Shown here one piece after another: positions 18,678 through 29,969 of a stretch of DNA of 64,000 nucleotides. The notes under the pieces are model-generated. The model saw nothing but the letters and a program-made list of their open reading frames with translations. It was not told where the DNA came from and did not search any database. The position numbers and the translations under genes were made by a program. Where the stretch lies: positions 3,449,001 to 3,513,000 of the forward strand of contig NZ_LT629762.1 of the NCBI RefSeq assembly GCF_900105155.1. Direction: 5' to 3'. How positions within the stretch are numbered: the first letter of the stretch is position 1; each line of letters starts with the position of its first letter. Origin of the DNA: Pseudomonas prosekii (GTDB lineage Bacteria > Pseudomonadota > Gammaproteobacteria > Pseudomonadales > Pseudomonadaceae).

Positions 18678-19001
18678 TCACCCCTTCTTTTTTATCGTGG
18701 TCACTATGACAAGGAATGTCCCTTCGTCGTCGACATCGATTGCGCCAACAATCTCGAGTGGTGAGCCTGCTCTGAACCAGGAAATCGTAAATCTCCAATC
18801 ACCTCCCGGCTGCTGATATGGCCCCTCTCTGATAAGGCCTTTACCCAGACAGTCCATGACATCCGGCATGCTCACACCTCTTTCGATCATCCGTGCCTTG
18901 GCATGCGGGGAATAAAAGATGCGTTCCGACACTTGCGAAAGCGCTCGTATGATCTCGAGTGCTTTCTTCTTGGTCAGTGGAAAAGGAAGAAGGAGGCTCA
19001 T
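18678..19001 (-). CDS. DUF4258 domain protein, putative toxin
   Basis: A 107-residue protein with the DUF4258 pattern: FYSPHAKARMIERGVSMPDV followed by an EGPYQ...DWRFTI core and a C-terminal strand FLVIVTTIKKK. DUF4258 is related to the RelE/BrnT-like small toxin folds and often precedes an HTH gene. It is first in a two-gene unit with the HTH protein 4 bases downstream and a shared terminator. Toxicity has not been shown for this protein; the call rests on domain and gene order. Confidence 0.72.
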   Translation of the reverse strand: MSLLLPFPLTKKKALEIIRALSQVSERIFYSPHAKARMIERGVSMPDVMDCLGKGLIREGPYQQPGGDWRFTISWFRAGSPLEIVGAIDVDDEGTFLVIVTTIKKKG

Positions 19002-19122
19002 TGGTTTTCTATAGTATTTATAGGTCGAGCCATCCTAGAGTTCAAGGCTGGATTGTCAATTTCATGAGTGTTTCTGCAGATTACTACTCAGCGGCGCCCG
19101 GAAAACCCAAACCCCAGACACG

Positions 19123-19152
19123 AAAAAGCCGCGTAATCACGCGGCTTTTTTG
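19123..19152 (-). terminator. intrinsic terminator behind the tRNA gene (bidirectional shape)
   Basis: GCCGCGTAATCACGCGGC is flanked by AAAAA and TTTTTT, so it can act in both directions. On the minus strand it starts 2-3 bases after the tRNA CCA end. Confidence 0.88.
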
Positions 19153-19154
19153 TT

Positions 19155-19231
19155 TGGTGGGCCCACACGGACTTGAACCGTGGACCAAAGGATTATGAGT
19201 CCTCTGCTCTGACCAACTGAGCTATAGGCCC
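19155..19231 (-). tRNA. tRNA with CAU anticodon, probably tRNA-Ile2 (lysidine), possibly tRNA-Met
   Basis: A 77-nt cloverleaf on the minus strand with encoded CCA. The acceptor stem GGGCCTA pairs with TGGGCCC with one G-U, the T-arm is CACGG-TTCAAGT-CCGTG, and the anticodon loop is CTCATAA. C4-G69 and C5-G68 are the pairs the TilS lysidine synthetase reads in E. coli tRNA-Ile2, while E. coli elongator tRNA-Met has T4 and A5. The tRNA beside rpoD/rmcA is listed as tRNA-Met in older pseudomonad annotations (from memory). Confidence 0.9.
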
Positions 19232-19246
19232 TCAGTAGGCCGCGGA

Positions 19247-22200
19247 TTATAACGACGGTTTCTCTGCTGTGCTATCCGAAAAGTCTGAAACTGCGATACG
19301 AAGAAACGTCGCGGCGAATTCCTCGGGCGGCAGGGGCAGGCTGACGATGTAGCCCTGGATCTGTTCGCATCCTTCGGCGGCGAGGAATTGCTGTTGGGCC
19401 TGGGTTTCGACGCCCTCGGCGATGATGGTGAATTGCATGCTGCGGCCGAGCGCGATGATCGCCCGCACGATCGCCGCGTCGTGGGGATCATCCGGTAATC
19501 CGCGGACGAAAGACTGGTCGATCTTGAGGATGTCCAGCGGCAGGCGCTTGAGGTAGCTGAGGGACGAATAGCCGGTGCCGAAGTCGTCGATCGCCAGTTG
19601 CACGCCCAGATGTTTGAGTTGATGCAACACCGCGAGCGCCTCTTCGGCCTGGCTCATGATGAAGTTTTCGGTAATTTCCAGTTGCAGAAAACCGGGCTTG
19701 AGGCGGTTGTCCCGGAGCAGTTGTTCGATGCGGCCGAGCAGATTCGGCTGGCGCAATTGTGCGCCGGCGAGGTTGACCGACAGTGGGCCGAGGCTTTCAT
19801 AGACCTGATTCCACTCGAACATCTGTCGGCACGCGGTCTCAAGCACCCAATCGCCGATCTGCAGAATCATGCCGTTTTCTTCGGCCAGCGGAATGAAGTG
19901 TTCCGGCGGCACGTCGCCGAACGTCGGGTGACGCCAGCGAATCAGCGCTTCGGCGCCGACCAGACGATGGTCGTCGAGGCTGATTTTCGGTTGGTAATAC
20001 AGGTGCAATTCGTTGCGCTCGATGGCGCGGCGCAGTTCGTGTTCCAGCGCCACGCGTTCGCTGGCCTGGGCCGTCAGGTCGCGGGTGTAGCTCTCGACGC
20101 GGTTGCGGCCCTTGGCTTTGGAGCGGTACATCGCCGCGTCGGCGTTTTTCACCAGCGTCGCAACGTCGCAACCGTCCTTGGGGTACAGGCTGCTGCCGAT
20201 GCTCGCGCTGATGAAAAACTCGTGCTCGCCGGCCTGGAACGGCGCGGCAAAACAGTTGAGCAGTTTGTTCGCGATGTGGTCGGCGTCGGTGGCTTGCTGC
20301 AGGCCCGGCAGCAGAATGATGAACTCATCGCCACCGAGCCGCGCAACCGTGTCGATGTCGCGCAGTTGCTCCTTGAGGCGCACGGCGATGCCTTTGAGCA
20401 ACAGGTCGCCGACCGGGTGGCCGAGGCTGTCGTTGATGTGTTTGAAGCGGTCGAGGTCGAGGAACAGCACGGCGCCCTGGCCGCCGTTTTCCTGCTGATT
20501 GTTCAGCGCGGTGAGCAGTCGGCTTTCGAACAATGTGCGATTCGGCAGACCGGTCAGCGGGTCGTGGTGCGCCTGATAGTCGAGTTTGGCCTGCGCGTGT
20601 TTGAGGCTGGAGATGTCGGCGAACACCGCGACAAAGTGCGTGATGAACTGCTCGCGATTGCGCACGGCGCTGATGGTCAGCCAGCTCGGGTACAGCTCGC
20701 CGTTCTTGCGCCGATTGGAAATCTCGCCTTGCCAGTGACCTTCGTCAGTCAACTGATGCCACATCGCCGCGTAAAACGCGCTGTCGTGCAGCCCGGAAGC
20801 AAGCAGGCGAGGGGTGTGGCCCAACGCTTCGCTTTCGCTGTAACCGGTGATTTCGGTGAAGGCGCGGTTGACCGCGCTGATGTGCTGCTGAGTGTCAGTG
20901 ATCAACACGCCTTCCGCGGTGCTCTCGAACACAGTGGCCGCCTGTTGCAGTTTTTCCTGCATCAAGTGGCGTTCGGTAATGTCGCGGGCGATGGTCAGCA
21001 TGCAATCTTCGTCGCCAATCGGCAGCGGCCGGCTCGACACTTCGCAGAGGCGAATCTGCCCGTCGTTGCGGCGGATGTGGCAACTGAAATCGCGGACGAA
21101 ACCATCGCGGTGCAGCAAGTCGAGCATATGTTTGCGTTCGTTGAGATTGACCCAGATGCCCAAGTCCAGCGTCGAGCGGTCCACTGACATTGCGCTGTTG
21201 AAGCCGGTAATGCGGCTGAACCCCTCGTTGACCTCCAGCAGCATGCCGTCGCTCTGCCGCGACAGCAGCAAGCCGTCAGGCGAGGCGTGGAAGGCTTTGG
21301 CGAACTTCTCTTCGGAGGTTTGCAGTTGTTGCTGGGTTTCCTTGAGCTGACTGATGTCGCGCACCACCACCACCAGCGCCGGTGTTTCATCGAGGTCGAA
21401 CGGTTCAGCGGAAATCAGCCCGGTGAACACCTGGCCATTGTTGCGCCGAAAAGGCATTTCCAGGTTACGAATGCTGCCGGCCTGCAAGCGTTGCAGCAGG
21501 CCGGGGCCGACGCCGGGAATGCCCCAAATGTTTAAATTGGTGGCGGTCTGGCCGATGACATCGCTGGCCTTGAGGCCGATCTGCTCTTCGAACGCCTCGT
21601 TGACCTCCAGCAAACAGCCGTCGGACAACCGCGCAATCACCAGGATGTCCGGGCACTGCTGGAACACCGAGGCGAACTTCTGTTCCGACAGGCGCAGCGC
21701 TTCTTCGGTGCGTTTGGCGTCGCTGATGTCGATCATCAACCCGCGCAGCACCGGTTCGTGGCCGTGCTCGATCAGGCTGACGATGTCGCGCACCCACAGG
21801 CAGCGGCCATCGGCGGTGATGACCCGATAATCGACGCTGTGATCGCGGCCGGAGAGGACTTCGTGATCGCAAAAATTCTGCGCACGGGTCAGGTCGGCGG
21901 GGTGAATGATGTTGCGCCAGAAACCCGGAATCAACCAATGGGAGAGGGGATAGCCGAGCAAATCTTCGGCGTGCGGCGACACATAGCTGTAGGTGAAATC
22001 GCTGATCCGCGCTTCCCAGGCAATCGCCGACAGGCTCTCGACCAATCCGCGATAGTGATATTCGCTGCTGCGCAGTTCCTGTTCCAGATCGATGCGCCGG
22101 GCAATTTCCGAGCTCAAGCGCCGATTGATCCGAATCACCACCGCCAACACGGTGAACAAAATCAGCAGACCCGGCAGCCCATAGACCAGCAAATCCGACC

Positions 22201-22993
22201 AGAACGTCCGGTGATCGAGGACGTTGCCGACCCAATGTTCCTGAATCGCGCTGATTTCGCTGGCGCTCATGTCCGCCAGCACTTTGTCGAGAATGCCCAC
22301 GAGGATTTTGTTGTTGGCCGGCACGGCCATCGCCAGTTGATAGCGATAGGGCGTTTCGCCGCTGACGTAGAGGCCATCAAGCTTGAGTTGGCGCAGGCTC
22401 CAGACGCTGGAGGCAAGGTCTCCGACCACCGCGTCGACTTCATCGGTGGCCAGCGCTTGCAGCGCCGAACTGACGTTGGGCATCGCCACCAGATTCAGGT
22501 CCGGGTGATGCGTGCGCAGCAGTTCGTGCGGCGCATAGTTTTCCACCACGGCGATTTTCAGCCCGTACAGTTCCTCGATCTTGCGCGGTTGAGGGCCGCC
22601 GACGTGGGCGAGGATGACAATCGGGAAATCCAGGTAGGGGCGGGTAAATGACAGGTAACTCTGGCGTTCGGGCGTCGACATGATGCCCGGCAGCAGGTCC
22701 AGTTTGCCCTGTTTGACTTGTTCCAGAACCACGGTCCAACTGACCGGTTCGATCGGTGTGAGTTTGATGTCCAGGCGCTGGCGAATGACGTTGATGTAGT
22801 CGGCCGCCAAGCCCTGATAACGGTTGTGTTCGTCGCGGAATTCGAACGGCGGCCACGACGCATCGACACCCAGGCGCAAGTCCGGGTGAGCCGCTAGCCA
22901 GCTACGTTCTTCGTCGGTCAGAGTCAGCGCGCCAGCCGTTGCGGTCCAGGTCATCAGCGACAGCAAAAAAAGCACGGTCGGCAATCTGGGCAT
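19247..22993 (-). CDS. rmcA: RmcA-like c-di-GMP enzyme: periplasmic SBP domain, PAS repeats, GGDEF and EAL
   Basis: 1248 residues starting MPRLPTVLFLLSLM, a signal-like segment; the frame extends 42 codons upstream without membrane logic. The order is a periplasmic SBP_bac_3 domain (about 25-250), a membrane segment (LPGLLILFTVLAVVIRI, about 268-288), four PAS domains (about 300-790), GGDEF (about 810-965; RLGGDEFIILLPG intact) and EAL (about 990-1235; GAEALIRWRHP and DDFGTGYSSLSYL intact). Both catalytic signatures are present, so it may make and break c-di-GMP. P. aeruginosa RmcA (PA0575) is the redox-responsive homolog at the same locus, from memory. The neighbours are rpoD and the CAU tRNA. 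Confidence 0.9.
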   Translation of the reverse strand: MPRLPTVLFLLSLMTWTATAGALTLTDEERSWLAAHPDLRLGVDASWPPFEFRDEHNRYQGLAADYINVIRQRLDIKLTPIEPVSWTVVLEQVKQGKLDLLPGIMSTPERQSYLSFTRPYLDFPIVILAHVGGPQPRKIEELYGLKIAVVENYAPHELLRTHHPDLNLVAMPNVSSALQALATDEVDAVVGDLASSVWSLRQLKLDGLYVSGETPYRYQLAMAVPANNKILVGILDKVLADMSASEISAIQEHWVGNVLDHRTFWSDLLVYGLPGLLILFTVLAVVIRINRRLSSEIARRIDLEQELRSSEYHYRGLVESLSAIAWEARISDFTYSYVSPHAEDLLGYPLSHWLIPGFWRNIIHPADLTRAQNFCDHEVLSGRDHSVDYRVITADGRCLWVRDIVSLIEHGHEPVLRGLMIDISDAKRTEEALRLSEQKFASVFQQCPDILVIARLSDGCLLEVNEAFEEQIGLKASDVIGQTATNLNIWGIPGVGPGLLQRLQAGSIRNLEMPFRRNNGQVFTGLISAEPFDLDETPALVVVVRDISQLKETQQQLQTSEEKFAKAFHASPDGLLLSRQSDGMLLEVNEGFSRITGFNSAMSVDRSTLDLGIWVNLNERKHMLDLLHRDGFVRDFSCHIRRNDGQIRLCEVSSRPLPIGDEDCMLTIARDITERHLMQEKLQQAATVFESTAEGVLITDTQQHISAVNRAFTEITGYSESEALGHTPRLLASGLHDSAFYAAMWHQLTDEGHWQGEISNRRKNGELYPSWLTISAVRNREQFITHFVAVFADISSLKHAQAKLDYQAHHDPLTGLPNRTLFESRLLTALNNQQENGGQGAVLFLDLDRFKHINDSLGHPVGDLLLKGIAVRLKEQLRDIDTVARLGGDEFIILLPGLQQATDADHIANKLLNCFAAPFQAGEHEFFISASIGSSLYPKDGCDVATLVKNADAAMYRSKAKGRNRVESYTRDLTAQASERVALEHELRRAIERNELHLYYQPKISLDDHRLVGAEALIRWRHPTFGDVPPEHFIPLAEENGMILQIGDWVLETACRQMFEWNQVYESLGPLSVNLAGAQLRQPNLLGRIEQLLRDNRLKPGFLQLEITENFIMSQAEEALAVLHQLKHLGVQLAIDDFGTGYSSLSYLKRLPLDILKIDQSFVRGLPDDPHDAAIVRAIIALGRSMQFTIIAEGVETQAQQQFLAAEGCEQIQGYIVSLPLPPEEFAATFLRIAVSDFSDSTAEKPSL

Positions 22994-23080
22994 AACGGTC
23001 TCGTTATGGCTCGGGGGAATGTTTCGAGTGTAGACGGGCAATTCGGCAGGAGGGTGGTGCGGGGGATTTAATCTGTAGAA

Positions 23081-23110
23081 AGCAAAACCCCCGGCCTGGG
23101 CCGGGGGTTC
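23081..23110 (-). terminator. intrinsic terminator of rpoD
   Basis: On the minus strand a CCCCCGGCC/GGCCGGGGG-type hairpin is followed by TTTTGCTTT. It begins a few bases after the rpoD stop and separates rpoD from rmcA. Confidence 0.85.
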
Positions 23111-23115
23111 TGTGA

Positions 23116-24966
<1,851 letters not shown>

Positions 24967-25033
24967 AACACCCTATCCACTGAAGGTCTTGGCGGGCAAA
25001 AAACAAGCCGAGGATTATACCTGAGCTATGACC

Positions 25034-27010
25034 TCACGCGCCAGTTGAGGTCGGGGTTGATACAGCCATATTGCGTTTTAATAGGTCGCGCATCTGATTT
25101 GCGATCTGATTTGCTTCCTCCGCGGTCAGTCCTGGCTGCCTTGCTTTTCTGATTAGTGCTTCCAGGCTATCCGTGTGTTGAGCGGCTGATAACCTAGTAA
25201 TGGTGTCTAAAAACTGTTGTTCAAGGTTGTTGCCGTCAATCAACCATTCCTTTTCCGCCAGAGCCTTGAGCAATTTGCCCTGTTCGGTCCCGTGCCATCG
25301 GGCCATCAGCTGAATTGAGTTTAGCTTAGGATTTTTTTGCACGGCCCCGATCAGGGCTACCAGCAACTGCGCATACGTATTGCTTTCATTGGCGAAGTGG
25401 TCGGCGGTTTCTACCCGGCCGGCCAGGTCTGGATGATGAATCAGCGTACGTAAAGCGATCAGTGTTGGTGCTTCGACGGCGATCGGCGTGCGCGGGGCAC
25501 TTGGTTGATCGCGATCACCGCGCTTGCCGTTCTTATCCCAAGGCTTTTTGTCCCATTTCTTGCCGCCAGCGCCGGGTTTCTTTGGCGTCCATTCCTGCTG
25601 CGGCGCGTAGGCGTCTTGCGCTTGCGGCTGATGGTAGTCGCTGTAATCCGGCATCGCGTCGTAATCGATGCCCGGATCGTACGCGGGCGGCGCGTCCTGC
25701 GGAGCGCTGTGCACCAGTTGGCTCATCGCTTCGCCGGTCAGGCCGGTGATTTCGGTCAGACGCTGACGCATCAGGATGCGCAGGTTGGCGCCCGGGACTT
25801 TATCGATCAGCGGCGCCGCGAGGGTGGCCATGTGGGCCTTGCCTTCAAGCGAGCGCGGGTCCGATTCCTCGGTCAGTTGCTGGAAAAAATAATCTGCCAG
25901 CGGTTGCGCGTGTTGATTGATCCGCGCGCGAAAAGCGTCAGTGCCTTCCGAGCGAACCAGCGTATCCGGGTCTTCGCCCTCGGGCAGAAACAGAAAGCGT
26001 GCGCGTCGCCCGTCCTGCAGGCACGGCAGTGTGGCTTCGAGGGCTCGCCATGCGGCATTGCGGCCTGCCTGGTCGCCGTCGAAACAGAACAGCACGTTGG
26101 GCACGACGCGAAACAGTCGCTTCAAGTGCTCTTCGCTGGTCGCGGTGCCCAGGGTCGCCACGGCGTTGCGCAAGCCTTGCTGGGCGAGGGCGATAACGTC
26201 CATGTAGCCTTCGACGACGATGATTTCGTCGAGGTTGCGATTGTTCTTGCGCGCTTCATAGAGGCCGTAAAGCTCCTGGCCTTTATGGAATACCGGGGTT
26301 TCCGGCGAATTGAGGTATTTCGGTTTGTCGTCGCCCAGTACGCGACCGCCGAAAGCGATGATGCGCCCGCGACTGTCGCGGATCGGGAACATCACGCGAT
26401 CGCGGAAGCGGTCATAGCGTTTGCCGGTTTCGGCGTTCTCAATCAGCAGTCCGGCGTCGACCATGGCTTTTTGTTGCAGGGTGTCGCTGCTCAAGTGCTT
26501 GAACAGATTGTCCCAGCCCGGCGGGGCGAAGCCGAGGCCGAAGTCGCGGGCGATTTCACCAGTCAGGCCGCGGCCCTTCAAATAGTCCACGGCGGCTTTG
26601 CGCGAGGGATGGCTTTTCAGCGCCTGCCGGTAAAAATCAGCGGCGGCGGTGAGCAGCGGGTACAGCGGCGAATCGGTCGGTTGCCGCGGTTTATGCGGGC
26701 GGCCGCTCTCTTCGCGAGGTATTTCCATGCCGGCGGCTTTGGCCAGTTCTTCGACGGCCTGGACGAAATCCAGGTTGTCGTGGTCCATCATGAAGCCGAG
26801 GGCGTTGCCGCCAGCGCCGCAACCAAAGCAGTAATAGAACTGTTTGTCGGGGCTTACGCTGAAGGACGGGGTTTTCTCTTTGTGAAACGGGCAGCAGGCG
26901 GTGTAGTTCTTGCCGGCTTTTTTCATTTGCAGGCGAGAGCTGACCACGTCGACGATGTCGGTACGGTTCAGAAGGTCGTCAATGAAGCTCTGGGGAATTA
27001 GCCCGGCCAT
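25034..27010 (-). CDS. dnaG: DNA primase DnaG
   Basis: A 658-residue primase that makes RNA primers at the replication fork. The order is an N-terminal CHC2 zinc finger (CCPFHKEKTPSF then YYCFGCGAGG), a catalytic core with TOPRIM (IIVVEGYMDVIALAQQG and a DGDQAGRNAA acidic motif) and a C-terminal DnaB-binding helical domain (about 520-650). The linker at about 450-510 is Pro/Lys/Asp rich (KKPGAGGKKWDKKPWDKNG), longer and more charged than in E. coli. The start MAGLIPQSFIDDLL is the usual one. Confidence 0.97.
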   Translation of the reverse strand: MAGLIPQSFIDDLLNRTDIVDVVSSRLQMKKAGKNYTACCPFHKEKTPSFSVSPDKQFYYCFGCGAGGNALGFMMDHDNLDFVQAVEELAKAAGMEIPREESGRPHKPRQPTDSPLYPLLTAAADFYRQALKSHPSRKAAVDYLKGRGLTGEIARDFGLGFAPPGWDNLFKHLSSDTLQQKAMVDAGLLIENAETGKRYDRFRDRVMFPIRDSRGRIIAFGGRVLGDDKPKYLNSPETPVFHKGQELYGLYEARKNNRNLDEIIVVEGYMDVIALAQQGLRNAVATLGTATSEEHLKRLFRVVPNVLFCFDGDQAGRNAAWRALEATLPCLQDGRRARFLFLPEGEDPDTLVRSEGTDAFRARINQHAQPLADYFFQQLTEESDPRSLEGKAHMATLAAPLIDKVPGANLRILMRQRLTEITGLTGEAMSQLVHSAPQDAPPAYDPGIDYDAMPDYSDYHQPQAQDAYAPQQEWTPKKPGAGGKKWDKKPWDKNGKRGDRDQPSAPRTPIAVEAPTLIALRTLIHHPDLAGRVETADHFANESNTYAQLLVALIGAVQKNPKLNSIQLMARWHGTEQGKLLKALAEKEWLIDGNNLEQQFLDTITRLSAAQHTDSLEALIRKARQPGLTAEEANQIANQMRDLLKRNMAVSTPTSTGA

Positions 27011-27492
27011 GGCGTTCTCGTCATCTGCGCTGAAACGGATCCAAAACGAACGGCGAACAAACGCGGGTCATTGGATGAGGCACACAGGAATGTGGCTCGA
27101 CCAGTGTCGTCTGCGTAATCGCTGTCGGGAAGTGTATCTGCCGAAAATCCACTGACGTTAGTACCAATCAGTATTCGACTGTTTGAAAGTATTGCGCTGA
27201 AATCCGCTGTGGCCAGTTGATGGCCCTCGGATCGCTCATAAGCGGGCACGCAAGAAGGTGCCTTGGGCTGATCGTCGTGAGAGGAATCAGTGGGTGTGCT
27301 CGTCAGTAGCCTTGGAAGGCTCGTCAGAAAAGACGTGCACCGCTGGCAAAAGAGCCAGGTCTGACGCTGTGAAGCAGATTTGTCTTGGTCGCGTCTGCGA
27401 CTTTGACGGTGAAGCATCAAGCGATTTCCGCAAATGCCATTAGCCCGGCTGAGGGCCGGGCTTGGCAGAAGCTTGCTACGAACGTCTGTGTA
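27011..27492. other. 482-base gap between rpsU and dnaG without a supported gene
   Basis: The base composition is visibly less GC-rich than dnaG or rpsU. P. aeruginosa has a YqeY/GatB-like gene here (from memory), but no frame in this gap resembles it. A 140-codon minus-strand frame (27420-26998) overlaps the dnaG start and shows no recognisable domain or good ribosome site. A GCCCGGCTGAGGGCCGGGC hairpin at 27443-27461 follows rpsU but lacks a convincing T-tract. The dnaG promoter is presumably here. Confidence 0.5.
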
Positions 27493-27708
27493 TTAGTACA
27501 GACGAACGGCGCGGCGCTGTTCGCGCTGTACTTTCTTGGCGTGACGCTTAACAGCGGCTGCTGCTTTGCGCTTACGCTCAGAAGTTGGCTTCTCGTAAAA
27601 TTCGCGGCTACGAACTTCAGCCAGTACACCGGCTTTTTCGCAGGAGCGCTTGAAACGACGCAGAGCTACGTCGAAGGGTTCGTTCTCTTTTACTTTGACG
27701 GCTGGCAT
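27493..27708 (-). CDS. rpsU: 30S ribosomal protein S21
   Basis: A 71-residue very basic protein, [20 protein letters not shown] and ending AVRLY, matching S21 over its full usual length. It joins the 30S subunit late and helps mRNA selection. It is the first gene of the minus-strand rpsU-dnaG-rpoD set and divergent from tsaD (199-base gap holding both promoters). Confidence 0.98.
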
Positions 27709-27907
27709 CCAGAGCTACCTTCATTCATTACCGGGGTCAACATCCTCGCGGCAAAAGAGCACTTGAAGACGTCGGTTTTTAAGGGTTGCGGATGTTAACT
27801 CCTCATCGACCGGAATGCAAAGCCTCTGATCGAAAACCGCTAGTCGGGGCATCCCATGGCGACTATTATGCGCGCCTTCGAATTCAGCCTAAACAAGGCG
27901 CAAACCC

Positions 27908-28933
27908 ATGCTAGTACTGGGATTAGAAACCTCCTGCGATGAAACCGGTGTCGCATTATATGACAGTGAGCGCGGGCTGCTCGCCGACGCGCTGTTCAGC
28001 CAGATTGACCTGCACCGCGCCTATGGTGGCGTAGTGCCGGAGCTGGCCTCGCGTGACCACGTCAAGCGCATGCTGCCCTTGATTCGTCAGGTGTTGGCCG
28101 AGGCTGACTGCGTGCCGACCGAGATCGACGCCATCGCTTATACCGCGGGTCCGGGCCTGGTCGGGGCGCTGCTGGTCGGCGCGTCCTGTGCTCAGGCGCT
28201 GGCGTTTGCCTGGGGCATTCCGGCCCTCGGCGTGCACCACATGGAAGGCCATTTGCTGGCGCCGATGTTGGAGTCGCAACCGCCGCAATTCCCGTTCGTC
28301 GCTTTGTTGGTGTCGGGCGGACATACGCAGCTGGTTCAGGTCGACGGCATTGGCCAATACACGTTGTTGGGCGAGACCCTCGACGATGCCGCCGGCGAAG
28401 CGTTCGACAAGACTGCGAAGATGATGGGCCTGAATTATCCGGGCGGTCCGGAAATCGCGCGTCTGGCTGAACAGGGCGTGGCCGGACGTTTCACATTTCC
28501 GCGACCAATGTGCGATCGGCCGGGGCTGGCCTTCAGTTTCAGCGGTTTGAAAACCTTTGCGCTGAACACCTGGCAGCAATGCGTCAGCGCCGGGGACGAC
28601 AGCGAGCAAGCCCGTTGCGACATCTCGCTGGCGTTCCAGCAGGCCGTGGTGGAGACTTTGACCATCAAGTGCAAGCGCGCCCTGAAAGCGGCGGGCATGC
28701 GTCGTCTGGTGATTGCCGGCGGCGTCAGCGCCAACAAGGCATTGCGCACGTCGCTGGAGAAAATGCTCGGCGATATGCAGGGTGACGTGTTTTACGCGCG
28801 TCCCGAATTCTGCACCGACAACGGCGCGATGATTGCGTTTGCCGGTTGCCAGCGTTTGCAGGCCGGTCAGCACGAAAGCCTGGCGATCAGCGTGCAGGCA
28901 CGCTGGCCGATGGAGCAATTGTCGGCGCTGTAA
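27908..28933 (+). CDS. tsaD: tRNA N6-threonylcarbamoyladenosine transferase TsaD
   Basis: A 341-residue ASKHA-fold protein that transfers the threonylcarbamoyl group to A37 of ANN-decoding tRNAs, with TsaB/TsaE. Signature segments are [15 protein letters not shown] at the N-terminus, the metal-binding histidines in [22 protein letters not shown] and [12 protein letters not shown], with [13 protein letters not shown] near the C-terminus. It is monocistronic and convergent with plsY. Confidence 0.98.
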   Translation: MLVLGLETSCDETGVALYDSERGLLADALFSQIDLHRAYGGVVPELASRDHVKRMLPLIRQVLAEADCVPTEIDAIAYTAGPGLVGALLVGASCAQALAFAWGIPALGVHHMEGHLLAPMLESQPPQFPFVALLVSGGHTQLVQVDGIGQYTLLGETLDDAAGEAFDKTAKMMGLNYPGGPEIARLAEQGVAGRFTFPRPMCDRPGLAFSFSGLKTFALNTWQQCVSAGDDSEQARCDISLAFQQAVVETLTIKCKRALKAAGMRRLVIAGGVSANKALRTSLEKMLGDMQGDVFYARPEFCTDNGAMIAFAGCQRLQAGQHESLAISVQARWPMEQLSAL

Positions 28934-28968
28934 CGGCGGGCGAGATGAGCGGGGCTCATGGGCGGTAT

Positions 28969-29538
28969 TTAAAAATGCCGTTCGCGCCCGGCAAACAGGT
29001 CGCGTAGATTGCCGCGATGACGCCAGACGATCAGCGCCGTGAGTGCGCTCATCGGCAGCAGCGCCGCCGGTTCCTGCCAGGCCAGCAGCGGCAGGGTCAG
29101 CGGCGTGGCAATCAGCGCCGCCAGTGAGCTGGTGCGGGTCAGGTAGAACGTCAGCAGCCACGCGCACACCGCCAACAGTGCGGCGGGCGGGTAGAGGCCC
29201 AGCAGCATGCCGGCGGCGGTGGCGACACCTTTGCCGCCGCGAAAGCGGAAGTACAGCGGGAACAGGTGACCGATCACGGCGCACACGCCAATCCAGGCCT
29301 GTTCTTGCACTGAGAGGCCGGCAGCAGCGGCGATCAGCACCGGCACCAAGCCTTTGCACAGGTCGCCGAGCAAGGTCAGGACGGCGAGTTTTTTGCCGGC
29401 CAGACGCAACATGTTGGTGGCGCCGGCATTGCCCGAGCCACTCATTCGCGGATCCGGATTACCGGTCAGGCGGCTGAGCAAAATGGCGAAGGACAGCGAG
29501 CCGAGCAGGTAGGCGAAGGTCGCCAATAACCAAAACAT
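28969..29538 (-). CDS. plsY: glycerol-3-phosphate acyltransferase PlsY
   Basis: A 189-residue integral membrane enzyme using acyl-phosphate to acylate glycerol-3-phosphate, the first step of phospholipid synthesis. About five membrane segments are seen. The three conserved loops are visible: [37 protein letters not shown] and a C-terminal [15 protein letters not shown]. It is divergent from folB, with a 74-base gap. Confidence 0.97.
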   Translation of the reverse strand: MFWLLATFAYLLGSLSFAILLSRLTGNPDPRMSGSGNAGATNMLRLAGKKLAVLTLLGDLCKGLVPVLIAAAAGLSVQEQAWIGVCAVIGHLFPLYFRFRGGKGVATAAGMLLGLYPPAALLAVCAWLLTFYLTRTSSLAALIATPLTLPLLAWQEPAALLPMSALTALIVWRHRGNLRDLFAGRERHF

Positions 29539-29612
29539 GCTAACTATTCCGGGCGAGGACGCCCTGATTCTAACGGCGCAATGCGCCCTTGTCGTGCAGC
29601 GGAGAAAAGTGC

Positions 29613-29969
29613 TTGGACAGAGTGTTTATCGAGGGCCTGGAAGTCGACACCGTAATCGGTGCCTACGACTGGGAGCGCGGCATCCGCCAGTGCCTGCGAC
29701 TTGATCTGAGCTTCGCTTGGGACAATCGCCCGGCAGCCGCGGGTGATGACCTGACCCTGGCGCTCGATTACGCGAGCGTTTCCTCGCGGATCCAGGCGTT
29801 CGCCGAGCAGGCGCGATTTCAGTTGGTCGAGACCTTTGCCGAACGTTTGGTGGAAGTGTTGATGAGCGAATTCAAGATCACCTGGGTGCGCCTCAAGCTG
29901 ACCAAGCCCGGCGCGGTGCCGGCGGCCACGGGTGGCGTGGGCGTGGAGATCGAGCGCGGATGTCGCTGA
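29613..29969 (+). CDS. folB: dihydroneopterin aldolase FolB
   Basis: A 118-residue enzyme of folate synthesis that converts dihydroneopterin to 6-hydroxymethyl-dihydropterin. It starts at TTG ([20 protein letters not shown]), chosen because GGAGAAAAG lies 4-12 bases upstream and no ATG is near. [15 protein letters not shown] and the later [17 protein letters not shown] and LTKPGAV motifs are conserved. It overlaps folK by 10 bases, so the two are translationally coupled. Confidence 0.95.
   Translation: MDRVFIEGLEVDTVIGAYDWERGIRQCLRLDLSFAWDNRPAAAGDDLTLALDYASVSSRIQAFAEQARFQLVETFAERLVEVLMSEFKITWVRLKLTKPGAVPAATGGVGVEIERGCR

Noticed and set aside
18233..19231. Integrated element at the tRNA with att sites
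   Set aside because: No integrase, no duplicate of the tRNA 3' end seen on the far side; the pair alone is not proof of an island.
26998..27420. A 140-codon minus-strand frame before dnaG as a gene
   Set aside because: No domain, poor start context and overlap with the dnaG start; kept only as a finding about the gap.
27443..27461. Intrinsic terminator after rpsU
   Set aside because: A good hairpin, but no T-tract on the minus strand.
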